From Clostridiales bacterium (lineage in GTDB: Bacteria > Bacillota > Clostridia > Christensenellales > HGM11417), in NCBI GenBank assembly GCA_012519285.1, contig JAAYQN010000001.1:1-33688 (forward strand): 33,688 nucleotides of DNA. Direction: 5' to 3'. Below, piece after piece: positions 8,060 through 17,384 of the stretch. The notes below the pieces were generated by a model, which worked only from the letters and a program-made list of their open reading frames with translations, had not been told where the DNA came from and made no database searches. Numbering within the stretch: the stretch's first letter is position 1; each line of letters begins with the position of its first letter. A program made the translations under genes and the position numbers.

Positions 8060-9088
8060 ATGCGGGAAAAAGTTGACGTTCTCTTAAAAGAAGCCCTGAT
8101 AAAGATTTCAGGGGCGGCGGACAGCGTCGGCCTCAACGATTTGAGGGTAAAATATCTCGGCAGAAACGGTGAGCTTACCGCGCTGCTGAAGGGCTTAAAG
8201 GATATACCGCCTCAGGACAGGCCTGCGGCAGGCAAGATAATAAACGAGGCGAGGGAAGCGATCGAAGAGGCCTTAAAGCATAAGGAAGAGCAGCTCAAAG
8301 CACAGGAGAAGCAGAGGCGCATTGAAGCGGAGAGGGTGGACATCACCATGCCGGGAAAGAGGCAGGCTCTTGGCACCCTTCATCCCTTAAACATCGTAAA
8401 AAACGAAATCGTGGATATCTTTACCTCTTTTGGGTTCGAGCTGTGCGACGGGCCGGAGATAGAGTTTGACTATTACAACTTCCAGGCGCTCAACATCCCA
8501 AAAGACCATCCCGCGAGGGACATGCAGGACACCTTCTATATAAACGACAACATTTTGCTGCGCACCCATACTTCGCCCACGCAGGCGCACGTCATGGAGA
8601 GCAGAAAACCTCCCATCAGGATTTTAAGCCACGGCAAGGTTTACCGCTCCGACGATGACGCTACCCATTCTCCTATGTTCCACCAGATAGAAGGGCTTGT
8701 GATTGATACCGACATCAGTTTGTGCGACCTTAAAGGGATACTCGACGAGTTCGCGAGGGGTATCTTCAACGAAAATACCAAGACAAGGTTTCGCCCCTCG
8801 TATTTCCCCTTCACAGAGCCGAGCGTCGAGGTGGACGTCACCTGCTCGATGTGCGGGGGCGAGGGCTGCAGGCTGTGCAAGGGAACGGGCTGGATAGAGG
8901 TGCTTGGCGCCGGCATGGTCAACCACAGAGTGCTTTTAAACTGCGGCATAGATCCCGAAAAGTACGGGGGGTTTGCCTTTGGCCTGGGGATAGAGAGGAT
9001 TACTATGATAAAGTACGGCATACCCGACATGAGGCTGCTTTTTGAGAACGAGGTCAGGTTCCTCAGTCAGTTCAGGAAGGGAAGATAA
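8060..9088 (+). CDS. pheS: phenylalanine--tRNA ligase alpha subunit
   Basis: Class II aaRS motifs (HPLNIVKNEI, THTSPTQAHVM, GLGIERITMIKYGIPDMR). ATG 8060 after TTTGGAGG; the track start at 7895 lies inside the T-box. Confidence 0.97.
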   Translation: MREKVDVLLKEALIKISGAADSVGLNDLRVKYLGRNGELTALLKGLKDIPPQDRPAAGKIINEAREAIEEALKHKEEQLKAQEKQRRIEAERVDITMPGKRQALGTLHPLNIVKNEIVDIFTSFGFELCDGPEIEFDYYNFQALNIPKDHPARDMQDTFYINDNILLRTHTSPTQAHVMESRKPPIRILSHGKVYRSDDDATHSPMFHQIEGLVIDTDISLCDLKGILDEFARGIFNENTKTRFRPSYFPFTEPSVEVDVTCSMCGGEGCRLCKGTGWIEVLGAGMVNHRVLLNCGIDPEKYGGFAFGLGIERITMIKYGIPDMRLLFENEVRFLSQFRKGR

Positions 9089-9100
9089 GGAGGGCTCAGA

Positions 9101-11494
9101 ATGAAATTACCGTTGTCATGGCTGAAAGACTATGTTGACATAGACATTTCAGCTGAAGAGCTGGCAAAGAGGTTGCTGTGCTGCGGCTTTGAGGTCGAGG
9201 AGATAATCTGCAAGGGAAAAGAGATCAAAAACGTCGTCGCGGGGAAAATCCTTTCGATAAAGAAGCACCCCGGCGCCGACAAGCTGCTTATCTGCGAGGT
9301 CTCGGTGGGAAATGGGGCAATTCGGGTTGTCACCGGCGCTCAGAACGTAAAGGCGGGGGATACCGTGCCCGTCGCGCTGCATGGCGCCACCTTGCTGGGA
9401 GGCGTTAAGATAAAGGAGGGCAAGCTCCGCGGCGAGCTCTCCCAGGGCATGCTGTGCTCGGGCGAAGAGCTTGGGCTGACTTCCGCCGATTATGAGGGCG
9501 CCTCCGCCGATGGGATACTGATAATAAGGGAAAAGGTGGCGCCCGGCACCGACATAAAACAGGCGCTCGGCCTCGACGAATGTGTTCTGGACGTTTCGGT
9601 CACCGCAAACCGCCCCGATTGCCAGAGTGTTTACGGCATGGCGAGGGAGATCGCGGCGCTGCTCGACAAGCCCTTAAAGCCTTTGAACCTTAATTACGAT
9701 GAAGAAAAGGGCGACAGCATAGAAAGGCACCTCGACGTCGAGGTTCTGGCCCCCGACCTTTGCCCGCGCTATATGGTAAAGTACGTCATAGACATTGAGA
9801 TGGTCCAATCGCCTTCGTGGATGAAAAGGCGCCTCGCCCTGTGCGGCATAAGGCCCATAAACGTAATCGTCGACATAACCAATTACGTGCTGCTCGAGGT
9901 GGGCCAGCCCATGCACGCCTTCGATTACAGGTTCCTGGAAGGTGCAAAGATTATCGTAAGGAGGGCAAACCGGGGCGAGAAGATAACCACGCTCAACGAA
10001 AAGGAAAGCGGCTTGAGCGAAGAAATGCTTGTTATCTGCGACGTCAAAAAGCCCATGGCGCTCGCCGGCATAATGGGCGGAGAAAATTCAGGCATAAGGG
10101 AAGACACGAGGGAAATCGTGTTCGAGGCCGCCAAGTTTGCGCGCGACTGCATAAGGAGGACGAGCAGAAAGCTCAGCGTTCAGTCCGATTCCTCTGCAAG
10201 ATTTGAAAAGGGCGTGGACGCGGGGCTGTGCGAGATTGCCATGCGCAGGGCGCTTGCGTTGGTGCATCAATTAAAGTGCGGCAAGATAATAAGCGGCATC
10301 AAGGACATATGCGCCGAAAAGCTGAGCCGCAAGGTAATCTCTGTAGAAAAAGAGAAGATAGACAGGCTGCTCGGAATTTCCATTGAGAAAGAGGCTATGA
10401 TGAGGATATTAAACCGCCTCGAGTTCAAGGTCTCTTTTGAAAAAGACACGCTGCTGTGCGAGGTGCCTCTTTTCAGGGAAGACATAGACGGCTATCCCGA
10501 CCTCGCCGAGGAGATAATTAGGTATTACGGGCACGATCATCTGGTTCCCACGCTCCTCAAGAACGCCTCTATAACCAAGGGCGGAAAGAATGCCTCCCAC
10601 AAGCACGCCGACAGGCTCAAGGACGTGATGGTGGCGCAGGGCTTCAACGAGATAATAACCTATTCCTTCATATCGCAGGAATACTTTGACAAGTTCAGGC
10701 TGAAGGCGAGCGATCCGCTGAGAAAGGCCATCAGGCTGCTTAACCCCTTGAGCGAGAAGATGGCTGTCATGCGCACCACGCTGGTGCCCAGCATAATCGA
10801 GACCGTGGCAACGAATACCAGAAAGAAAATACTATCGGGAAGGTTATTCGAGCTTGCCAACGTATATATCCCGAGCTCATTGCCTCTTAATAGCCTGCCC
10901 GACGAAAAGCCCATGCTGGCCTTTGCGCTGTTCGGCGAGGGCGAGGACTTTTTTACGGCAAAGGGCTGCGTGGAAAACATCGAAGAGCACTTCGGGCTTG
11001 AGCTTTCCTACGAAAGGGGAAGCTACCCCTTCATGCATGGGGGAAGGTGCGCAGACGTCTTTTGCGGCGGCGAAAAGATAGGATTTTTTGGCGAGGTGCA
11101 CCCCGACGCGCTTGAAGAGTTTGACATAAAGCAGAGGGTTTACATCGCCGAGATTGACTTCCGCCTGCTCGAGAAAAATATATGCTATTACAGAGGATTT
11201 AAGCCCGTTCCCAAGTTTCCCGAAGTTGACAGGGACATAGCCGTCATCGTAAAGGAAGAGGTAACGTGCGGGCAGCTACTCGAGACCATCAGTAGAAAGG
11301 GCGGTGCATTGCTCAAAGAGGCGGAGCTTTTCGACTGCTACGTCGGCGGGCAGATAGAGAAGGGCAAAAAGAGCATGGCATTTTCGCTGAGGTTCGGCTC
11401 CGAGGACAGGACGCTGAAGGTTGAGGAAGTGGACCAGGCAATAGAAAAAATCCTCAAAGCGCTTAACCAAGAGTACGGTGCAATATTGAGGTGA
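9101..11494 (+). CDS. pheT: phenylalanine--tRNA ligase beta subunit
   Basis: MKLPLSWLKDYVDI start, TRBD, B3/B4 and FDX-ACB regions. Confidence 0.97.
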   Translation: MKLPLSWLKDYVDIDISAEELAKRLLCCGFEVEEIICKGKEIKNVVAGKILSIKKHPGADKLLICEVSVGNGAIRVVTGAQNVKAGDTVPVALHGATLLGGVKIKEGKLRGELSQGMLCSGEELGLTSADYEGASADGILIIREKVAPGTDIKQALGLDECVLDVSVTANRPDCQSVYGMAREIAALLDKPLKPLNLNYDEEKGDSIERHLDVEVLAPDLCPRYMVKYVIDIEMVQSPSWMKRRLALCGIRPINVIVDITNYVLLEVGQPMHAFDYRFLEGAKIIVRRANRGEKITTLNEKESGLSEEMLVICDVKKPMALAGIMGGENSGIREDTREIVFEAAKFARDCIRRTSRKLSVQSDSSARFEKGVDAGLCEIAMRRALALVHQLKCGKIISGIKDICAEKLSRKVISVEKEKIDRLLGISIEKEAMMRILNRLEFKVSFEKDTLLCEVPLFREDIDGYPDLAEEIIRYYGHDHLVPTLLKNASITKGGKNASHKHADRLKDVMVAQGFNEIITYSFISQEYFDKFRLKASDPLRKAIRLLNPLSEKMAVMRTTLVPSIIETVATNTRKKILSGRLFELANVYIPSSLPLNSLPDEKPMLAFALFGEGEDFFTAKGCVENIEEHFGLELSYERGSYPFMHGGRCADVFCGGEKIGFFGEVHPDALEEFDIKQRVYIAEIDFRLLEKNICYYRGFKPVPKFPEVDRDIAVIVKEEVTCGQLLETISRKGGALLKEAELFDCYVGGQIEKGKKSMAFSLRFGSEDRTLKVEEVDQAIEKILKALNQEYGAILR

Positions 11495-11803
11495 ACTGCT
11501 CAGGTGCGTAAAACACGCGAGCGGCGTAGGATAGGGGGCCTGCTCTGCTGAGAAAAGTTATTTGCCATCCCCCAGGGCGTTTACCTGAAGGCTTAAAGGG
11601 AGAAAGGTTTTATGTAAGAAAATACCGAATTCCCAATGCTATTTCAACATAATAAACGGCAGAAAGCTTTGCGCCCTAAAGACTTCACGGGCAACATGCT
11701 CTTCAACATTACGGGCCAAGATTTTAGGTCGGCGCAGGCGGCGTATGACCTAAGGCAGCCCGAAGGAGACCTTTACGGGCGGACAGCTGCACAGGGCGGT
11801 AAA

Positions 11804-14182
11804 ATGATTTACGAAAAAGTCTTGAATTTGCTCGAATTAAACAAGGTAACAGAAAAGGTTAAGAGATTCTTAAGCCTCGAGATGGGAAAAGGGACGCTGG
11901 ACGAGGAAAGGCCCGCTAAAAGCTTTGAGGAGATGAGGGAAAGGCTGCTGCTTACGAGGGAAGCTGACGTAGTGCTCACAAAATACGGCGCCGACCCTGT
12001 GGCAAGCTATGATGACCCTCAGGCTGCGCTGCAAAAGGCGGAAAAGCAGATCACCCTGGCCATTTCGGGTATCCTTAAGGTTGCGAGGATTTTAAGGAGC
12101 GCCAGGCTCTTTAAGAAAAAGATAGCGCAGCTTGAGGATGAACTGCCCCAGCTAAAGCGCTTTGCCTCCTTACTTTTCATTGATAAGAATTTTGAGGATG
12201 ACGTAGAGAGGTGCTTTATATCCGAAGAGCAGGTGAGCGACGAGGCGAGCGCAAACTTAAAGTCTATCAGGAAGAGCATCCGCAAGGTAAACGAGCAGAT
12301 AAAGGTCAAGCTCAGCTCCATTTTAAGGGATGGCAGAAACTCAAAATATATTCAGGATTTCTTCGTCACTGAGAGGAACGGCAGATACGTCATTCCCGTA
12401 AAGGCGGAGTATAAAAACAGCGTAAAGGGCATGCTGCACGACCAGTCCTCGTCGGGCTCCACCGTGTACATCGAGCCGGAGGAAGTGCTGCAGCTCAACA
12501 ATGAGCTGAGGCTGCTGCAGCTTAAGGAAAAAGAGGAGATAGAGAGAATTCTTCAGGCGTTTACCTCAAGAGTGGGCGGCATGGCGGACGAAATCAGGCT
12601 GACAAATGATATCCTCATAAAGGCAGACGTCGCCTTCGCCAAGGCAAAATACGCCCACGACACTAAATCTGTTTTGCCTCTGATTAACAGCGAAGGCAAA
12701 ATCAACATTCTGCGCGGCAGGCACCCGCTGATTGACAAAGAAAAAATCGTCCCGATAGATATTTCGCTCGGCAAAAGTTACAGCTTTTTGGTCATATCCG
12801 GACCCAACACGGGCGGCAAGACCGTTACCCTCAAGCTCTGCGGCCTGTTTACCCTTATGGCGATGTGCGGCCTTTTTTTGCCCGCGTCTGAAGGCACCGA
12901 GATTTCCTTTTTCAAAAACGTGTTCTGCGACATCGGCGACGAGCAGAGCATAGAAAACAACCTCAGCACCTTTTCCTCTCACTTGAGAAACATCATAGAG
13001 ATATGCGAGTGCGTGGACGTGTCCTCCCTGGTGCTGATAGACGAAATAGGCGCGGGAACGGACCCCGCGGAAGGGGCGGCGCTGGCGCTCTCCATCTTTG
13101 AGTATCTGCTGGGAAAAAACTGCAAGGGCATCGTCACCACCCATTACAATGAGCTAAAAGAGTACGCCTTCCTTAACGAGCGCTCAAAAAACGCCTCGAT
13201 GGAATTCGACCCCGTCAATCTTAAGCCCACCTTCCGCCTTAACATCGGCATTCCGGGCAGTTCCAATGCCCTTGAGATCAGCAAAAAGCTGGGTCTTAGG
13301 GAGGAGATAATCTCTTCTGCCTACGGGAGGCTTAGCAAGGACAAGATAGCGTTTGAAAAGGTGCTAAAGAGCGCGCAGGAAGCTATGTCCGAAGCCGAGG
13401 CCCGCCTGCGCGAAGCCGAGAGCATAAAGGCCGAGTTTCAGGTCAAACTGGATTGGGTCAAGGAAGAAGAGAGAAGGCTAAAGGAGCTTAAGGAAAACGC
13501 GCTGAAAAACGCCAAGATAGAGGCAAAGCGCATCATAGCCGAGGCACAGACCCAAAGCGAACAGCTTATAGAAGAGCTGAAAAAGATTATAAAGAGCGCC
13601 GAGCTTTCTGAATATGACTTAAGCAGGGCGAGGCAAATAAGGAGAAAGCTCGAGGACAGCAAATATAGCATAGAAATAGATGATGGCGAGGACATAGAAG
13701 ATATGGAGCAGCTCCCGCCCGATGTGGCCGAGGTGGGGCAAAAAGCGTATATAAAATCGCTTTCGGGAATGTGCGAGATCGTCTCCATCTCAAGGAACAG
13801 GGAAGATGTCAGGGTAAGGTTTGGCGGCATTGAGATAGACACCAAATTAAATGATTTGTTCCTTCCAAAAAGGGCGACGGTTAAGAAAGAGAAAAGGCAA
13901 AAGGTAAGCCTTGTGAGCAAGATTTCTCCGCAAGGCCCCGTAAAGACCGAGATAAACCTGCTCGGCAGGACAGTTCTCGAGGCGCTGGAAGAGGCAGACG
14001 AGTTCTTAAACAACTGCAGCATCATGGGAATATCCGAATGCAAGATAATTCACGGCCTCGGCACAGGCGCATTGAGGAAGGCGATATGGGAGCACCTCAA
14101 AAAGCATCCCCTCGTGAAGAGCTTCAGGCCTGGAGAGTACGGAGAGGGAGAAAAAGGCGTTACCATTGTCAAGTTAAAATAA
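11804..14182 (+). CDS. mutS2: endonuclease MutS2 with C-terminal Smr domain
   Basis: Walker A GPNTGGKT, DEIGAGTDP, C-terminal Smr-like KIIHGLGTGALRKAI. ATG 11804 preferred over the track start at 11636. Confidence 0.93.
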   Translation: MIYEKVLNLLELNKVTEKVKRFLSLEMGKGTLDEERPAKSFEEMRERLLLTREADVVLTKYGADPVASYDDPQAALQKAEKQITLAISGILKVARILRSARLFKKKIAQLEDELPQLKRFASLLFIDKNFEDDVERCFISEEQVSDEASANLKSIRKSIRKVNEQIKVKLSSILRDGRNSKYIQDFFVTERNGRYVIPVKAEYKNSVKGMLHDQSSSGSTVYIEPEEVLQLNNELRLLQLKEKEEIERILQAFTSRVGGMADEIRLTNDILIKADVAFAKAKYAHDTKSVLPLINSEGKINILRGRHPLIDKEKIVPIDISLGKSYSFLVISGPNTGGKTVTLKLCGLFTLMAMCGLFLPASEGTEISFFKNVFCDIGDEQSIENNLSTFSSHLRNIIEICECVDVSSLVLIDEIGAGTDPAEGAALALSIFEYLLGKNCKGIVTTHYNELKEYAFLNERSKNASMEFDPVNLKPTFRLNIGIPGSSNALEISKKLGLREEIISSAYGRLSKDKIAFEKVLKSAQEAMSEAEARLREAESIKAEFQVKLDWVKEEERRLKELKENALKNAKIEAKRIIAEAQTQSEQLIEELKKIIKSAELSEYDLSRARQIRRKLEDSKYSIEIDDGEDIEDMEQLPPDVAEVGQKAYIKSLSGMCEIVSISRNREDVRVRFGGIEIDTKLNDLFLPKRATVKKEKRQKVSLVSKISPQGPVKTEINLLGRTVLEALEEADEFLNNCSIMGISECKIIHGLGTGALRKAIWEHLKKHPLVKSFRPGEYGEGEKGVTIVKLK

Positions 14183-14184
14183 TT

Positions 14185-14200
14185 TGCATAGTACTATGCA
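14185..14200. repeat. palindrome TGCATAGTACTATGCA, copy 1
   Basis: Perfect 16-bp palindrome 2 nt after the mutS2 stop. Confidence 0.95.
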
Positions 14201-14308
14201 GATTATATTAACTTCGAATACTATATTACCTCAACTTTTTATTTTATTAATTGATATATGGTGGTATAATAAAATTGCTGCGACATCATAAAGGAAAAAG
14301 GTATCGAA

Positions 14309-14896
14309 ATGTTAGAGGTTTTTCATGAAGAGACGATAGGCCCCATTGAGGTCGAAAAGGTAAACAGAAAATACAAAATCGCCGCTACGTTTTCCATTCT
14401 TTCGCTGATTTCGGCTATATTTTTTACATTCTATTTCTTAATGGCGTTAAATTTGCCTATACCTGAGGAGGCGAACTTTAGCGATTTTTTAATCGTTCTG
14501 GTGCCAAATCTGATATTTATGGCGGGGTTTTACACCCTTTACTTTGTGTTCCGTTCAAAAAAGAACAGCTATAACGTGTTCTATGACTACACGTTTGTGT
14601 CGGGAGAGCTCAGGATCGCCAAGGTCTTGAACGGGGTAAAGAGAAAGCCTGTGGCAAAGGTCGTGGCGCGCGATATCTCGGTGCTGGGCAAGGTGTCTTC
14701 CGATAATTTCCTGAGATACAAGAGCATGAAGGACTTAAGGAACATCGTCGCCACCCCCAACGTCAACGTGAGCGACAACGTGTACTTTATGGTTTGCTCT
14801 TGCAACGGGGAAAGGACGCTTCTTCTGTTCGAGCCATCCCAGACGCTTTTGATATACATTAAGAGGTTTGCCGGCAGGACCATCGACTATGTATGA
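14309..14896 (+). CDS. uncharacterised two-TM membrane protein (DUF-like)
   Basis: 195 aa with two TM segments; extended -10 TGGTATAAT upstream (14262-14270). Confidence 0.7.
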   Translation: MLEVFHEETIGPIEVEKVNRKYKIAATFSILSLISAIFFTFYFLMALNLPIPEEANFSDFLIVLVPNLIFMAGFYTLYFVFRSKKNSYNVFYDYTFVSGELRIAKVLNGVKRKPVAKVVARDISVLGKVSSDNFLRYKSMKDLRNIVATPNVNVSDNVYFMVCSCNGERTLLLFEPSQTLLIYIKRFAGRTIDYV

Positions 14897-16034
14897 AGAC
14901 GTAATCTACCTTGACAACTGCGCCACTACCAGGTTGCTGCATCAGGCGGCCCACGCGCTTGCCTTTTACGGCAGCCACAAGTATTTCAATCCCTCGGCGC
15001 TGTACCGGGGCGCCGTCGACGTGTACAAGGACGTCGTCGAAGCGAGAAAGACCATAGCATGGTGCCTCGGATGCGGCGAAGAGGAGATAATATTCACTTC
15101 AGGCGGTTCAGAATCCAACAACACCGCCATCTTCGGCTCCGTCAGGAACAAAAAGGGCCGCGTGATCACTTCTCTGGGCGAACACATGTCCGTTTACGCG
15201 CCCTTCAACGAGCTGAAAAGCAGGGGTTTTGACGTACAATTTGCGAGGATAGACAAATGCGGCCGCGTGGATATAGAGCATTTCAAATCCCTGCTCAGTC
15301 CCGACACCGTGTTCGTGTCGGCCATTCATGCCAGCAATGAGACGGGTGCCGTAAACGACATTGGCCTTATCTCAAGGCTTTGCAAGCAGGCAAACCCAGA
15401 CTGCGTCATTCACGCCGATGGGACGCAGGCTTTTCTCAAGGCAGAATTTGAGGTGGGCTCGCTGGGAATAGACCTTTACACGATAAGCGGGCATAAGGTG
15501 CACGCGCCCAAGGGAATAGGCGCCCTCTACGTAAGGAAGGGAGTAAAGATAAACCTGTTGGTTTATGGGGCCTCGCAGGAGTACGGCATGAGAGCGGGGA
15601 CTGAAAACGCTGGCGCAATCTGCGCGTTTGCCGCGGCGGTCCGTATCCTGCATGGCGACATCAGGCAGAGGATTGCCTATTACAGAAAACTGAGGGAACT
15701 ATTCATCTCCACTCTCAAAAAAAACCTCGGCGATTTTTTGATAAACTGCGAAGAGGGCCTTCCCAACATCATCTCCCTGAGCATTGCCGGAGTAAAGTCG
15801 GAAATTTTGATACAGATGCTCTCCGACAAGGGCATCTATGTGGCGAGCGGCTCGGCGTGCTCCTCGAGGCAAAAGGTCTCCCGCGTCTTAAAGGAGATGG
15901 GCGTGGGGCAGAAATATATCGAAGGCTCAATCCGCGTAAGCTTCAGCCAGTTCAACACCGAGGAAGAAGTTCAGCTTGCCGCCGAGGCTATAGCCGATAC
16001 TGCGAATAGGCTGAGGAAGATGATAAGAAAGTAA
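14889..16034 (+). CDS. cysteine desulfurase (NifS/IscS-like)
   Basis: YLDNCATTR, SGGSESNNTA, SGHKVHAPKGIGALYV, ASGSACSS motifs; start overlaps the upstream stop. Confidence 0.95.
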   Translation: MYEDVIYLDNCATTRLLHQAAHALAFYGSHKYFNPSALYRGAVDVYKDVVEARKTIAWCLGCGEEEIIFTSGGSESNNTAIFGSVRNKKGRVITSLGEHMSVYAPFNELKSRGFDVQFARIDKCGRVDIEHFKSLLSPDTVFVSAIHASNETGAVNDIGLISRLCKQANPDCVIHADGTQAFLKAEFEVGSLGIDLYTISGHKVHAPKGIGALYVRKGVKINLLVYGASQEYGMRAGTENAGAICAFAAAVRILHGDIRQRIAYYRKLRELFISTLKKNLGDFLINCEEGLPNIISLSIAGVKSEILIQMLSDKGIYVASGSACSSRQKVSRVLKEMGVGQKYIEGSIRVSFSQFNTEEEVQLAAEAIADTANRLRKMIRK

Positions 16035-16160
16035 AAAGCCCGTTTTGCCCTGACGCGCACTGATTGGCAAATTTTATTTGTAGGCGGCGCGGTGCGTAAA
16101 GGCAGAGCTGAAAGGATAGGAAAAAAAACAACTTTTTTTCTAAAAACAGGAGGCTGCGGC

Positions 16161-17318
16161 TTGGAAAAGGTCATCCTTATCAGGTTTGGCGAAATATTTT
16201 TAAAGGGAAACAACAGATACGTTTTTGAAAACCTTCTCATCCGCAACATAAAGGAAGCGTTGGAGGGAATCGGCTGCGAAGTGGAGAGGAGCAGGGCGCG
16301 CTTTTGGATAAAGAATTTCAGTGACGCCGAAGAGGTCAGGGTCATCGAGAGACTTATCAAGGTTTTCGGCATACATTCCATAAGCTCCGCCCTGATGGTA
16401 AAGACGGATATAGGCGCTATATTTGAGGCAAGCGAAAAATTCATCAGGCAAGGCACCTTCAAGGTCATAACGGCGCGCGCGGATAAGGGTTTTGAGCTCA
16501 ACTCCATGCAGGTTTCCCAAAAAATCGGGGGAATGCTTCTAAAAAAGCACCCCTTCCTGAAAGTGGACGTACACAAGCCCGATTTTACCATAAACATTGA
16601 CATAAGGGAAGGGGGATACACCTTTGTCTTCTCCGACTACGTAAAGGGAGCGGACGGCCTGCCATGCGGCAGCGCGGGCAAGGGCCTGCTGTTGCTGTCG
16701 GGCGGCATAGACAGCCCTGTCGCGGGCTACATGCTATCAAGGAGAGGCCTCAAGCTCGACGCCATTCATTTTTACAGCTACCCGTACACGAGCGAGCTCG
16801 CCAAGCAAAAAGTAATTACCCTGTGCGAGAAACTCTCCGCCTACAACGGAAAGACCACTCTCTACGTCGTGCCATTTACGGAAATTCAGGAAGAAATTCA
16901 TAAGAATTGCGCGCAAAACTACATGATAACCTTAATGCGCCGCTTCATGATGAGGATTGCCGAAAAGGTGGCGATAAAAGCGGGCGCGAGCGCCCTCGTC
17001 AACGGCGAAAACCTCGGACAGGTTGCAAGCCAAACCATGGAGAGCATATTTGTAACAAACAGCGCTGTGAGCATGCCGGTCTTTCGCCCCTTAATTGGTT
17101 TCGACAAGCTCGACATCATCGAGATCGCGCAAAAAATCGGCACCTACGAGACTTCCATTCTGCCATACGAGGACTGCTGCACCGTGTTTTTGCCCCAAAA
17201 CCCCGTCATAAAGCCCAGGCTTGACTTTACCTTAAGGCAAGAGGCAAAGCTGGACGTAGAAAGGCTTGAGACCGCCGCCATATCCAACATGGAGGTTATC
17301 GTGGCAAAAAGGCCATAA
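16161..17318 (+). CDS. thiI: tRNA 4-thiouridine synthase ThiI (no rhodanese domain)
   Basis: LIRFGEIFLKGNNR, THUMP region, PP-loop LLLSGGIDSPVAGY; probable TTG start after AGGAGG. Confidence 0.93.
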   Translation: MEKVILIRFGEIFLKGNNRYVFENLLIRNIKEALEGIGCEVERSRARFWIKNFSDAEEVRVIERLIKVFGIHSISSALMVKTDIGAIFEASEKFIRQGTFKVITARADKGFELNSMQVSQKIGGMLLKKHPFLKVDVHKPDFTINIDIREGGYTFVFSDYVKGADGLPCGSAGKGLLLLSGGIDSPVAGYMLSRRGLKLDAIHFYSYPYTSELAKQKVITLCEKLSAYNGKTTLYVVPFTEIQEEIHKNCAQNYMITLMRRFMMRIAEKVAIKAGASALVNGENLGQVASQTMESIFVTNSAVSMPVFRPLIGFDKLDIIEIAQKIGTYETSILPYEDCCTVFLPQNPVIKPRLDFTLRQEAKLDVERLETAAISNMEVIVAKRP

Positions 17319-17384
17319 AGGGAAGGTTTTTTGGCAAATTGGGTCAGCTATCCCAGTAGCTCCTGGAGCCACTTTATCAGCAGC

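Noticed and set aside
16091-16120. GGTGCGTAAA...AGGATAGG blocks before thiI that also occur at 11503-11535 after pheT
   Set aside because: Short matches with different spacing and no shared fold seen; 10-mers of this kind are expected by chance. Kept only as a note.
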